This document shows, piece after piece, positions 8,203-17,618 of a stretch of DNA of 64,000 bases. Made by a program: the position numbers and the translations under genes. Below the pieces are notes generated by a model. That model was not told where the DNA came from, searched no databases, and was given only the letters and a program-made list of their open reading frames with translations. Source of the stretch: Bradyrhizobium sp. CB3481 (GTDB taxonomy: Bacteria; Pseudomonadota; Alphaproteobacteria; Rhizobiales; Xanthobacteraceae); the NCBI RefSeq assembly GCF_029714305.1, contig NZ_CP121647.1, positions 2,128,501 through 2,192,500 of the forward strand, in the 5' to 3' direction. The number at the start of each line of letters is the position of its first letter. Within the stretch, counting starts at the first letter, position 1.

Positions 8203-9861
8203 CTACACGCCGAGGGACGCCTTATAGAGTGCAATCTGCTTCTCGCGGCCGATCTGGTCGGTCAGCTTTTCCCAGGCGGCAGCGATGTTGTTTGCGCCGG
8301 TCTGCGCGTCGACTCTGCCGGCGAAGATCTTGGTCAGTTCGTCTTCCGCGATACTGTAATACTGGAAGATACCCGGGATGCGCGGTTCGACCGCGCGATT
8401 GGGGTGGTTGTAGGAAGAAAGCTGCGAGTTCAGATAGGACGTGATGTACTTCCGGTCATAGCCCGCCGCTACCCACTCATCGAAGTTGAAGTGGCTGGTC
8501 CGGTGCGCCTGGAAGCCTGATGGATACATGACCATCCACAGCGAAAGGTCCTTGCCGCCGAGATGCGCTGCGGCACTCCAGGCCGCTTTATGCTTGCGCT
8601 CGTCGCCCGCGACCCTTGCCATGACGTAGATGCCCCAACCGAGATAGGCGCAGTTCGGCGCATGATTCGGACCGCTTGCGAGCTTGTCCCACTTGCCTGT
8701 CTTGGAATTGTAGACGTCTTCCGACCCCGGCAGGATGTCGAAGCCAACGACATCGCCGACCACCGAGGTGTCGCTCGCCTTCGCCACCTGGCCAATATCT
8801 CCCCACCAGGGAATCATCGAGCCGATGCCGGCCAGGAATTGCTGGAAGCCGGTGGTGTTGGGGTCCGCGTTGAGCTGATCAGCGGGTTCGGACGGCAGCG
8901 CATCGATGACGTCCTGGATGGCGCGAACCCAGGCCGGATTGTTGATGCGCGGCTTCATCGTATCGACATCGAACAGCCAGGCCTTGTCGTCCGGATGCTT
9001 GGCGTAAGCTGAGGCGCGGCTGGCAAGGAAATAGAAACCGAATCCACCCCAGGGCTTGGGCGCATCGAGGTAGCCGAACGCGTTCTGGCCCTTGATCTTC
9101 TTGCCCTTGAGGAATTTTGTGACCGCCTGGACCTGCTGCCAGGTCTTGGGCACGCCCCATTCGCCTTGATTGCCGGCGTCCTTCCAGGCCTTGGCGAGAG
9201 CGGGGTCGGAGAAATAGTCGGTTCTGTAGTTGAAGTTGTGGCAATCCCCGTCGATCGTGACGCGATAGGTCTTGCCGTTCCAGGTTCCGACCGGCGGCTT
9301 CAGATAGTCGACATAATCATCGATATCGATCTGCTTCTTGACCCAGTCCGGCATCTCCGACGCCAGCCCCTTGCCGCACACGTCTCCCTCGAACGGAGCG
9401 CCCATTTCGAGGATGTCGAAATCGACTGTGCCGGTCGCGATCGCTTGCTGCAGCCGCGGATTGTAGTCCGCCTGAGCAAGGTCGATCCATGAAATCTTCG
9501 CGCCTGTATAGGCCTCCCATGGCTTCAGGAAGCCACGGAACAGCAGGTTGTGCAGATTCTGGTTGTTCAGTCCCATGAAGGAGAGCTCGACGCCCTTGAA
9601 TTCCCCTTCCTTGACGCTGGCCTTGGTCGGGCCAAGACAGAGTTCGCCCACCTTCTGCCAATCGGCATCGGTTGGCGCGCCTTTTCCAACGCCTGGAATC
9701 TGTGAGATCTGCGACCGCAGATTGCTCTGCGCCAAGGCATGTTCGGAGAACGAGCCGAGCGCGCCTGTCGTCCCCAAAGCAGCGGCGCTGACTGCTCCCT
9801 TAAGGACGGTACGCCGATTCGGCTTCATTACGGAATGCTGATCGTGTCCTTGCAGTTTCAT
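8203..9861 (-). CDS. ABC transporter substrate-binding protein with Tat signal (importer B)
   Basis: 552 residues, large for a solute-binding protein (commonly 410-460), in the family 1 sugar-binding class. The start at 9861 is fixed by GGGAGG 7 bases upstream. This puts a short hydrophilic extension before the twin-arginine motif NRRTVLKGA, then a hydrophobic stretch ending ALAQ. Export is therefore probably through Tat after folding. A 206-bp gap upstream could hold a separate promoter. The ligand is not evident; location beside the FucU, xylulokinase and polyol genes suggests a sugar, polyol or derivative. Confidence 0.87.
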   Translation of the reverse strand: MKLQGHDQHSVMKPNRRTVLKGAVSAAALGTTGALGSFSEHALAQSNLRSQISQIPGVGKGAPTDADWQKVGELCLGPTKASVKEGEFKGVELSFMGLNNQNLHNLLFRGFLKPWEAYTGAKISWIDLAQADYNPRLQQAIATGTVDFDILEMGAPFEGDVCGKGLASEMPDWVKKQIDIDDYVDYLKPPVGTWNGKTYRVTIDGDCHNFNYRTDYFSDPALAKAWKDAGNQGEWGVPKTWQQVQAVTKFLKGKKIKGQNAFGYLDAPKPWGGFGFYFLASRASAYAKHPDDKAWLFDVDTMKPRINNPAWVRAIQDVIDALPSEPADQLNADPNTTGFQQFLAGIGSMIPWWGDIGQVAKASDTSVVGDVVGFDILPGSEDVYNSKTGKWDKLASGPNHAPNCAYLGWGIYVMARVAGDERKHKAAWSAAAHLGGKDLSLWMVMYPSGFQAHRTSHFNFDEWVAAGYDRKYITSYLNSQLSSYNHPNRAVEPRIPGIFQYYSIAEDELTKIFAGRVDAQTGANNIAAAWEKLTDQIGREKQIALYKASLGV

Positions 9862-10067
9862 TGCGTAACCTCCCTATTTTCTTATGGCGATGGCTTACGG
9901 CTGGTTCTGCAGCTCCCTGTGCACCGGTCGGCGATGCGACCTGCAGAAATCATCTTCGCGGCAGCGGCTGGCCGTGAAACGGACCGGCGTTGTTACGGAA
10001 CTGATGTTTGACGGTGCAAAGGTTTCGTTTCTTCACGGCTTTTTCGCGGCTTTGTTGATTTGGTAGG

Positions 10068-10523
10068 CTAGGTTGCGTCGGGAGCGATGACCCCCTTCTT
10101 GAAGACGAAGCAGCCGTAGAAGCGGCGCTCGCCGGTCTGAATTACGCAATAGGCATTCTTCGCGCGCTCATAGAAGGCAAATCGCTCGACCGATCCCATT
10201 GGCAAGGAACGCCCCTCGGCGGCATCGATCTCCTTCTGCACCTCGCACTGCACGGGCGGGATCTCATCGGGCTGACCGACGATTTCCATCCGCAATGCGG
10301 GCTTTTCGACAAAGGAATCGAGCGGCAGGACTGAAAGAATGGCGCGTGTGGCGCGGCTCGCGCTGACGTTATCAATGCGGAGCAGCCGGCCCAGCACAGT
10401 CTGACGAGCAACCGCGTCGGCAGGAAAATTGGTGTCGCAGACGACGAGATCGTCGCCATGGCCCATGGCGCGCAACGCGTAGAGGATGTCTGCGTTCAGG
10501 ATTGGATCGATGGATTTCAGCAT
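10068..10523 (-). CDS. RbsD/FucU-family sugar mutarotase
   Basis: 151 residues starting MLKSIDPILNADILYALRAMGHGD, typical of FucU-like mutarotases: the conserved His in GHGD and the FYERAKNAYCVIQTGERRFYG end segment match. These enzymes interconvert alpha and beta anomers of fucose, ribose or related sugars. The frame is open further upstream, but GGAGG 7 bases before the ATG at 10523 and the family N-terminus fix the start. It follows xylulokinase by 168 bases. It points to an aldose or ketose in which anomer choice matters for a later step. Confidence 0.88.
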   Translation of the reverse strand: MLKSIDPILNADILYALRAMGHGDDLVVCDTNFPADAVARQTVLGRLLRIDNVSASRATRAILSVLPLDSFVEKPALRMEIVGQPDEIPPVQCEVQKEIDAAEGRSLPMGSVERFAFYERAKNAYCVIQTGERRFYGCFVFKKGVIAPDAT

Positions 10524-10691
10524 GCTGCGCCTCCGATGAATTCCGACCGGCTCTTTTGGGTGGCTGGCTCTCTCACTCAACCATGCAGCCACATCCGCTT
10601 GTCGATAGGGCACGGGTTGAACGAACGGGTTGCCGCACTGCCAGAGGTACTCCGCGATTTCATTCAGTGGATGGTCGCCTTTAAGCAAAGC

Positions 10692-12167
10692 TCATCCTCC
10701 CGGGTCGTTGTGGTACATCGCCCGCATCCGCGTTGCGCGCTCGCAGAGTAGGGGAATGGCGGCGCGATCAGGCGAAAAGCTCGCACGGATCGCCGGCTTG
10801 ATGCAAACCTCCTGCTCGCTGACGCCGGCCGCGATCATGCCCAGGCGTGCCGCACCGAAGGCCGCACCGAGCTCGGCGCTGTTCGGCACGTCGAGAGTAA
10901 GGCCGGTCGCATCCGCCAGCAACTGGGCCCAGTAGGAACTCCGCGAGCCTCCACCGACCATCAGGCAGGAGGTCGGCGCCGCGCCCGCGTCGACGAGCAC
11001 GTCAAGGCAGTCGCGCAGCGCAAACGCAACCCCTTCGAGGACGGCGTAGACTAGCGCTTCGGGACCGTGATCGGCGCAGAGCCCTCCGAATGCGGCGGTC
11101 GCATGCGGATCGTTGTGCGGCGTTCGCTCGCCGGTCAGGTAGGGTAGAAAGACCGGTGCGTGGGCGCGCCGCTCCGGCTCTGACGCGAAGCGCTCCGCAC
11201 GCGCGAGCAATCCCGGGATGTCGCCGCCGGCGCCCGTGATCCTGGCAATCCAGGACAGTGCTGCCGCCGCCGAGAGGGCCACCGTCATGCCGTGCCAGCG
11301 ATCGGGCAGCGCATGACAGAAGGCATGCAGCGTGCGCTCTGGCAGAGCCACCGGATGATCCGTGACGGTGAAGATGACGCCGGACGTCCCGAGCGAGAGG
11401 AAACCGTCGCCGGCGCGCACCGCGCCGATGCCGACGGCGGAGCAGGCGTTATCCCCGCCGCCACCCGCGATAGGAATTTTACGGCCCGCAAGTCCCCATT
11501 CGGCTGCAACCTGCGTCGAGAGAAAGGCCGAGACCTGCGAGCCTTCGACGACGCGCGGCATCTGGGCTTCCGTCAGGCCGCAGGCGGCGAGCAGGGTGGC
11601 GTCCCATCGACGCCCGGCGACGTTGAGCCATAGCGTGCCGGCGCTGTCCGACATCTCGGAAACATATTCGCCCGACATGCGGAAGCGCACATAGTCCTTC
11701 GGCAGGAGGATCATCGCCGTTCTCGCGAACACCTCCGGCTCGTGCTTCGCGACCCACAGCAGCTTCGGCGCGGTGAAGCCCGGCATCGTGGTATTGCAGG
11801 CGCGTGTCGTGAAGTCCGTCACGCTGTCGAGCAATTCGCGGCATTCGGCGCCTGAGCGTCCGTCGTTCCAGAGAATGCAGGGCCGCAGCGCTTTGCCGGC
11901 GGCGTCGAGCAACGTCGCGCCGTGTTGTTGCCCGGAAAGGCCGATCGAGGCGAGTTCGTTCCATTCGCGCGGCGCCGCTGCGGCCAAGGCGGAGATCGCG
12001 CTCTGGGTCGCGATCCACCAGCTATCCGGTTCCTGCTCCGACCATAATGGGCGGGGCCGGTCGACTTCGAGCGGTGCCGAGCTTTCGGCGATGAGATTCT
12101 GACGCGAGCCGATGAGGACCGCCTTGACCGACGAGGTGCCGATGTCGATACCGAGATGGCTGGTCAC
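10692..12167 (-). CDS. xylB: Xylulokinase-like FGGY carbohydrate kinase
   Basis: 491 residues from a GTG at 12167 (sequence LGIDIGTSSVKAVLIG). This start is preferred over longer in-frame starts that would overlap the ATPase gene upstream. Motifs are the phosphate-1 loop DIGTSS, the substrate loop GLSGQQHGA, the catalytic-Asp segment GGGGDNACSAVGIG, and the ATP-binding MVGGGSRSSYWAQ. This set is characteristic of XylB, which phosphorylates D-xylulose; D-arabitol or xylitol routes also use it. It lies 40 bp after the ABC ATPase gene. Confidence 0.88.
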   Translation of the reverse strand: MTSHLGIDIGTSSVKAVLIGSRQNLIAESSAPLEVDRPRPLWSEQEPDSWWIATQSAISALAAAAPREWNELASIGLSGQQHGATLLDAAGKALRPCILWNDGRSGAECRELLDSVTDFTTRACNTTMPGFTAPKLLWVAKHEPEVFARTAMILLPKDYVRFRMSGEYVSEMSDSAGTLWLNVAGRRWDATLLAACGLTEAQMPRVVEGSQVSAFLSTQVAAEWGLAGRKIPIAGGGGDNACSAVGIGAVRAGDGFLSLGTSGVIFTVTDHPVALPERTLHAFCHALPDRWHGMTVALSAAAALSWIARITGAGGDIPGLLARAERFASEPERRAHAPVFLPYLTGERTPHNDPHATAAFGGLCADHGPEALVYAVLEGVAFALRDCLDVLVDAGAAPTSCLMVGGGSRSSYWAQLLADATGLTLDVPNSAELGAAFGAARLGMIAAGVSEQEVCIKPAIRASFSPDRAAIPLLCERATRMRAMYHNDPGG

Positions 12168-12207
12168 GTCAGATTCCCACTCTTGTGTCTTCCTCGCGGT
12201 GCTGCAT

Positions 12208-13293
12208 TCAGATCGCAATCCCGTCGGCGTCGAACAGATAAACCCGCCCCGAGGCAAGGCCGACCGGCAGCGTAACTCCGCGAACGACGGCCGGCCGTCC
12301 GCTCGCGAGAATCGCTATCTGGGGCGCGTTGGCCGCAGTGGCATAGACCTGGGTGTGGCCGCCGAGATTTTCAGAGAAATCCGCGGTTAGGTTGAGAATG
12401 GGGTTGGGGTCACCGATCGTGAGATTGTCGGGCCGCAGCCCCACCGTGACGGGGGCGCCCGGCGACACTGGACGTTGCGGCGCGCGCTCGACGGTCAGCT
12501 CTCCTCCGACAAAGGCTGGATGTGAGAGGGTGATCGCTGTGTCCGCGACATCGCCGATCCTGGCCTCGATGAAGTTCATCTTGGGCGAGCCAATGAAGCC
12601 CGCGACAAAGCGGTTGGCCGGTTCATCGTAGAGCGTGCTCGGCGAGCCGACCTGTTCGATCTGGCCGGCGCGTAGCACGACGATGCGATCTGCGAGTGTC
12701 ATTGCCTCGATCTGGTCGTGGGTCACATAGACCATGGTGACGCCGAGATTGCGGTGCAGCCGGGCGATCTCGACGCGCATTTGCGCTCGCAATTCCGCGT
12801 CGAGGTTGGAAAGCGGTTCGTCAAACAGGAACAGCTTCGGGTGACGCACGATCGCCCGGCCGATCGCGACGCGTTGCCGCTGGCCGCCGGAGAGTTGGCG
12901 GGGCTTGCGCGACAGCAGCGGACCAATCTGAAGGATGTTAGCTGCTTCGTCCACGCGGCCGATAATCTGGTCCGCGGGCATTTTTGCCATTTTGAGGCCG
13001 AAGGCGATGTTGTCGAACACGCTCATGTGCGGGTAGAGCGCGTAGGACTGGAACACCATCGATACTTCACGATCGGCCGGCGCAACGCTCGTGACGACCC
13101 GGCCGTCGATCGAGACGTCGCCTGCGGAGATCTCCTCGAGGCCCGCGATCATGCGCAATAACGTAGACTTCCCGCAGCCCGACGGGCCGACGAAGACGAC
13201 GAACTCGCCCTTTTCCGCTTCCAGGCTGACGCCGTGGATTACAGGGATCGATCCGTAGCGTTTGACAACCTTGTCGAGTTTGAGAAAGGACAT
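12208..13293 (-). CDS. Sugar ABC transporter ATP-binding protein, MalK/UgpC type
   Basis: 361 residues from MSFLKLDKVV. Walker A GPSGCGKST, signature LSGGQRQR, Walker [13 protein letters not shown] and the H-loop VTHDQIEAMT are all present, followed by a C-terminal TOBE-type region (VGLRPDNL). It is the only ATPase gene between 6 and 22 kb, while two sets of binding protein plus two permeases flank it. Shared use of one MalK-type ATPase by several importers is known in other bacteria; here it is an inference from gene content. Confidence 0.93.
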   Translation of the reverse strand: MSFLKLDKVVKRYGSIPVIHGVSLEAEKGEFVVFVGPSGCGKSTLLRMIAGLEEISAGDVSIDGRVVTSVAPADREVSMVFQSYALYPHMSVFDNIAFGLKMAKMPADQIIGRVDEAANILQIGPLLSRKPRQLSGGQRQRVAIGRAIVRHPKLFLFDEPLSNLDAELRAQMRVEIARLHRNLGVTMVYVTHDQIEAMTLADRIVVLRAGQIEQVGSPSTLYDEPANRFVAGFIGSPKMNFIEARIGDVADTAITLSHPAFVGGELTVERAPQRPVSPGAPVTVGLRPDNLTIGDPNPILNLTADFSENLGGHTQVYATAANAPQIAILASGRPAVVRGVTLPVGLASGRVYLFDADGIAI

Positions 13294-13298
13294 CGCGT

Positions 13299-14900
13299 TC
13301 AGAATACTCCTGTGGACGCGGAGGGACGGCCAGCCAGCCGCCGACCCTCGGCCTCGATTTCGTTGCGGACTGCGAATAGCTTCAGGTAGGTCGAATAGGC
13401 GACGTCGTTGGCCATCGCCCATGCTGGATCTGCCGTGTGGATGGTTTGCTCCGGCGCCATGGCGTCGAGCGCGGCGAACAGATCCGGATGCAGCCCGGCG
13501 GCGACGGCGGCGACCATTGCAGTGCCGAGCAGCACCGGTTCGGGTGCATGGGAGATCACGAGGTCCGCGCCAAGCGCATCGCGATACAGGCGCACCATCA
13601 GCGGGTTCTTGGCGTGTCCGCCGGAGAGGCACACGCGATCGATCGCATAACCATGCGCGTTTAGATGCTCGCGGATGTGCCGGCTTTGCAGCGCGAGCGC
13701 GCGGGCCGTCGCGTAGTAGTGTTCGAGGAAGGAGCGCGGGCTCGTTTCCAGGCCGATGCCGCTGACCAGCGCGCGCACCGTCCCATCACCATAGGGCGCG
13801 CGATTGCCAAGCCAGTCGGGTACGATATGCCGTCGTGCGGCGAAGGCGCGGCCTTCTAGATCGAGCAGCGCGAGGATGTCGCGGGCGGTCTCCGCATGCC
13901 GCTCCGGCGAAGCCTTGCCCGGGCTCGCGGGATGCTGATCCAGCACGGTGTCAAGCGCAGCGCCCGAGATGCTCATTCCGGCCTCGTGCATCCAATAGCC
14001 GGGAAATACCGCGTCCTTGAAAGGCCCCCAGATGCCGGAGACGTGCCGCTCATCCTCCGCCCAGCACATGTAGCAGGTTGACGTGCCACCGATCAGCGCC
14101 AAGGAGCGGTTCATCTTGTCGCGAAATCCGCGGCTTGCGACGCCGAGAGCGCCTGCTTCCGCGTCGATCAGGCCGATCGCGACCGGAGTGCCGGGCGCGA
14201 TGCCGAGCGCCTGCGCCGCCTCCGAGGAAACCGTCCCTTGGACTTCGCCGACTCGGCCCGGCGGCTCGGCGAGATTGCCGCGCTGCAGAAGATCGGGCAG
14301 ACCGAGCGTTGCCAGCAGTTCGCGGCGCCACGGGCTGGGATCAGCGGGCAGGTAGGGAAACTTGCAGGCAAGCCCGCAGACGGAGTGACGATCAACGCCG
14401 GTCAGGCGACGGGCCACTTCGTCCGAGAGATCGCGTACAGCGGTGATGCGCGCCCAGGCCTCCGGCCTGTGTCGCTTCACCCACAGAATCTTGGGCAAAT
14501 ACATCTCCGGGGAGACCGTGCCGCCGACATGATCGAGATAGCGGTCGCCGGACGCCTCGATCTCCTCGGCCTCGCGCTCGCCACGATGGTCCATCCAGCA
14601 GATGACGTCCGCATCGCCTTCAAGCGGCCGTTCACCTTGCGCCTCGAAAAAAGTGGAGGAGGTCGCGTCGACAGCAATGCCCGCAATCGCAGCCGCCGCT
14701 CCCGGTGCTTCGCTGACAGCTGCCCGGATTGCGGCACACACTGCCGCCCAGATATCGTCCATTCGATAGACGGCGTGGTTTTCCGCCGGGTGCAGCAGCT
14801 CGAACGGATGACTGCGTGCTGTCACCAGCCGGCCCGACGCATCGAACAGGCCGGCGCGAGCCGACAGGGTGCCGACATCGATAGCCAGAAGCAGGCTCAT
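13299..14900 (-). CDS. FGGY-family pentulose kinase, ribulokinase-like
   Basis: 533 residues. The ATPase loop is IDVGTLSARAGLFD near the N-terminus. The catalytic-base segment GLIDAEAGALGV and the C-terminal nucleotide loop LSGGHAKNP are present. The pattern fits the D-ribulokinase/YpCarbK-like branch rather than XylB, so the cluster has two distinct sugar kinases. Its start overlaps the regulator stop by 4 bases, and the ATPase gene begins 5 bases after its stop, indicating a tight operon. Substrate is uncertain: D-ribulose, L-ribulose or a ketotetrose or ketopentose. Confidence 0.85.
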   Translation of the reverse strand: MSLLLAIDVGTLSARAGLFDASGRLVTARSHPFELLHPAENHAVYRMDDIWAAVCAAIRAAVSEAPGAAAAIAGIAVDATSSTFFEAQGERPLEGDADVICWMDHRGEREAEEIEASGDRYLDHVGGTVSPEMYLPKILWVKRHRPEAWARITAVRDLSDEVARRLTGVDRHSVCGLACKFPYLPADPSPWRRELLATLGLPDLLQRGNLAEPPGRVGEVQGTVSSEAAQALGIAPGTPVAIGLIDAEAGALGVASRGFRDKMNRSLALIGGTSTCYMCWAEDERHVSGIWGPFKDAVFPGYWMHEAGMSISGAALDTVLDQHPASPGKASPERHAETARDILALLDLEGRAFAARRHIVPDWLGNRAPYGDGTVRALVSGIGLETSPRSFLEHYYATARALALQSRHIREHLNAHGYAIDRVCLSGGHAKNPLMVRLYRDALGADLVISHAPEPVLLGTAMVAAVAAGLHPDLFAALDAMAPEQTIHTADPAWAMANDVAYSTYLKLFAVRNEIEAEGRRLAGRPSASTGVF

Positions 14901-15874
14901 TGCAGCAGCACCTCCGCCGCCGATTCGTCGGTGACGAGACAGCGCACATAGCGCGCGTTCAGAATGCCTCGGATCACCGGCGCCTTGGGTACTCCGCCCG
15001 AAGCCAGGATGGAGATCGGGTATGCCTTCAGTTCCAGTGGGCTTAGGGCCATGACGCGGGAGTTGAGAGGGTGGTCGACCGGCCGGCCATATTCGTCGAG
15101 GAATGTTCCGAGCAGGTCACCGACCGCGCCGGCCTCCCACAGCCCGTCCAGCGCTTCGCTCACGATATGGGTCGACGCAAGCAGCGAGCGTGGCGTCAGG
15201 TCGCCGCAGGACACAAGCGCGATCTGGCCTTCGCGCGCTCGGCGCATTACGTCCGCGAGACCGTAATGGGTCAGGAGCATCGAACGGCTCTCGACCGACG
15301 GGCAATAAATCGGTGCGGCGACATAGTAGCATTCGGCGCCGATCAGGCGCGCAAACTCGGTCGCGACCTCGAAAGTGTTGGTGCCGGCACCGCGTGTCAG
15401 GCCGCCCATCAGCGAAGTCACCCATCCCTGAGCGAATCGTCGCTGTTTAAGCGCGCGCGCAGCGGCGCTCAACGTGCGACCCCAGCCGACACCGAGGCCG
15501 ATGCCATCTTTCAGCAGGGGATGAAGCATCGTGCTCGCGGCTTCCCCGACCACTTGCTGCAGTGCGTCGGGATCGGGCAAGGTCGGCACCACGGAAACAT
15601 CATCGAGCGCAAAGCGTGCCTTCAGCTTCTCTTCCAGCGCGACGCAATTGGCGAGTGGCAGCTTGATTTCGACGCTGACGAGCCCGTCCTGCCGAGCCTG
15701 TCCGAGAATCTTGTTGACCCTGAGCCGCGTCAGCCCCAGCCGATCGGCGATCTCCTGCTGCGTCATCGCGCCGACATAGTAGTACCAGCAGGCTCGTGCC
15801 TGGATTTGCGCTTCAGTCAGGTCCTCGGCGTTTATGCGCATTGTCGTCATGTCTCTGTTGGGTGTGTCGCTCAC
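14897..15874 (-). CDS. SorC-family transcriptional regulator (sugar-phosphate sensing)
   Basis: About 325 residues. The N-terminal HTH reads YYYVGAMTQQEIADRLGLTR with recognition-helix segment RVNKILGQA. A SorC-type sugar-phosphate-binding domain follows. A GTG at 15874 preceded by GAGGGG is chosen; an ATG at 15889 overlapping the epimerase stop is the alternative. Regulators of this family control sorbose, erythritol and related operons and respond to a phosphorylated intermediate. Its location inside the cluster suggests it controls the run beginning at 21650. Confidence 0.87.
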   Translation of the reverse strand: MSDTPNRDMTTMRINAEDLTEAQIQARACWYYYVGAMTQQEIADRLGLTRLRVNKILGQARQDGLVSVEIKLPLANCVALEEKLKARFALDDVSVVPTLPDPDALQQVVGEAASTMLHPLLKDGIGLGVGWGRTLSAAARALKQRRFAQGWVTSLMGGLTRGAGTNTFEVATEFARLIGAECYYVAAPIYCPSVESRSMLLTHYGLADVMRRAREGQIALVSCGDLTPRSLLASTHIVSEALDGLWEAGAVGDLLGTFLDEYGRPVDHPLNSRVMALSPLELKAYPISILASGGVPKAPVIRGILNARYVRCLVTDESAAEVLLQ

Positions 15875-15881
15875 GGTCCCC

Positions 15882-16775
15882 TCACGCATACGCCGGCTTT
15901 AGAAGTGCAACCGACCGCTTGATCGCCTCAAGCACGGAAGCGTCGTCGCGCTCGAAGGGATAGAAGACCTCGAGAAATACAGGTGTTTGGCCGAGTCCGT
16001 GCGCCCTTTGCTGGGCAGCCATCGCAACGGGATCGAGTCGGCCGGGCTCGGTAAAATCCCAGTGCCGGTCATATTGGAAATCGGTTTGCTGCACATGGAT
16101 CACGCCGACATTGGCTCCGAGCGCCGCAAACCAGTCGGCCATGCCGGCCCGGTAGCTTCCGTAGAGCGGCTCGAACGTCCCGTGGCCCCAATCCAGGCAG
16201 AACTTCCACGGCACCGCCGACGTCTTGAGGTCGGCGGCCATCGTGAGCGCCTGATCCACCGTCCAGGGCCACTCGCGCCGCATCGGCGTAGGCTCAACGT
16301 ATAGTTCGACGAGCCCTTCGGCCTTTGCGGCGTCAGCCAATTTGTGCATGCGCGCGATCAAGTCTTGATAGTCTGCGCGGGGCAGGGCGTCGGCCTCGCG
16401 ACCGTCGCGGCGCGCGGCAATCGCGCCGAGCGGCCCGCCGACACGCACGATGCCGGCGCAAGTCGCAAAACGATAAGCGCGCCGCAGCCAGGCTTCTGCG
16501 ACATCGCGCACGCCAGGATCGGGATGCAGCAGTTGGTTGAACGTGTAGTGAGCAAGGCCGATGAAAGCGCTATGCACGTTGATGCCAGTCGCGTCTGTGC
16601 ATCGACGGATGTCACGGGCAAGCGATACCAGTAGATCGTCGGGCCAGGTCGGATCGACGAGATCGAACGACAGCTGAACGACATCAAGGTCGAGATCTTC
16701 GCGGACCAGCGGGGCCCAGAGCTCAGGCGTTACCCAGCGCTTGACGCAGAAAGAAAGATTCACGCCGAACGGCAT
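15882..16775 (-). CDS. Sugar phosphate isomerase/epimerase, xylose-isomerase-like TIM barrel
   Basis: 297 residues. Candidate metal ligands occur in the expected order: Glu in LYVEPTPMRREW, Asp and His in FCLDWGHG, His in VIHVQQTD, and Glu in VFLEVFYP. Members of this class are ketose or keto-polyol-phosphate 3-epimerases and isomerases. It sits between the permease gene (15 bp upstream) and the SorC regulator. With a polyol dehydrogenase and kinases in the same run it probably epimerises a keto-sugar or its phosphate. The precise reaction cannot be read from sequence. Confidence 0.82.
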   Translation of the reverse strand: MPFGVNLSFCVKRWVTPELWAPLVREDLDLDVVQLSFDLVDPTWPDDLLVSLARDIRRCTDATGINVHSAFIGLAHYTFNQLLHPDPGVRDVAEAWLRRAYRFATCAGIVRVGGPLGAIAARRDGREADALPRADYQDLIARMHKLADAAKAEGLVELYVEPTPMRREWPWTVDQALTMAADLKTSAVPWKFCLDWGHGTFEPLYGSYRAGMADWFAALGANVGVIHVQQTDFQYDRHWDFTEPGRLDPVAMAAQQRAHGLGQTPVFLEVFYPFERDDASVLEAIKRSVALLKPAYA

Positions 16776-16790
16776 GGCCTCGGATTCCCG

Positions 16791-17618
16791 TTATTTGGTC
16801 GCGCCCATGGTCAGTCCGCGTATCATGTGTCGGCTGACGAGCATTGCAAAGACCGTCACCGGCAGCACGATCACCGTGCCTGTCGCCATGATCTTTCCCC
16901 AGGGCAGCTCGTAGCCCGACATGAAGTTCGTGGCCACCACTGGAGCGGTCTTGAGTCCCTGGCTTGTGATCAGCACGAGCGCATAGAGCAATTCGTTCCA
17001 GGAGAAGATGAAGGCGAAGATGGCGGAAACAGCGACGCCGGGTAGACCAAGCGGCAGGTAGATGCGCCAGAATATGTCGAACTGCGATGCGCCCTCCAGC
17101 CGCGCCGACTGCTCCAGATCTGGTGGAATGGAGCGGAATTGGTCGGTACAGATCCAGACGACGATCGGAAGGTTGAAGGTGAGATAGATCAGCACGAGCA
17201 CCAGGTGCGTATTTAATAGGCCGACCTGCCTTGAGAGCAGGTAAACCGGCAGCGCGAGCACGATCGGGCTGATCATGCGATTCGAGATGAACCAGAACCA
17301 GAGATCCGCCTTGCCGCGAAACTCGAAACGCGCAAGGGCGTAGGCCGCGGGCGTGCCGAGAACGACGGACAACAGCGTGGTCGAGACCGCAACGATTAGC
17401 GAATTGAGGACTGCCGTGGTCACCTTCGTGTCGGCGAAGATGTCCATGTAATTCGAAAGCGTCGGACGGAAGAACCAGACAGGCGGCGAGGCGAGCAGCT
17501 CGGTCTGGTCCTTCAGACTGGATGTGATCATCCAGTAGAAGGGAAATAGAGCGAAGGCGAGAACGACGAGCAGGCCTAGCGCGTGCAGCAGCGAGCGAAT
17601 CCGTGTTGCGGCCATCAT
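16791..17618 (-). CDS. Carbohydrate ABC transporter permease, MalG type (importer A)
   Basis: 275 residues, six predicted membrane segments, EAA-type loop DLEQSARLEGASQFDIFW, in which the central EAA is QSA, a tolerated variation. Its ATG overlaps the stop of the MalF-type partner by 4 bases, giving coupled translation. Works with 17615-18571 and the binding protein at 19217-20572. Confidence 0.9.
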   Translation of the reverse strand: MMAATRIRSLLHALGLLVVLAFALFPFYWMITSSLKDQTELLASPPVWFFRPTLSNYMDIFADTKVTTAVLNSLIVAVSTTLLSVVLGTPAAYALARFEFRGKADLWFWFISNRMISPIVLALPVYLLSRQVGLLNTHLVLVLIYLTFNLPIVVWICTDQFRSIPPDLEQSARLEGASQFDIFWRIYLPLGLPGVAVSAIFAFIFSWNELLYALVLITSQGLKTAPVVATNFMSGYELPWGKIMATGTVIVLPVTVFAMLVSRHMIRGLTMGATK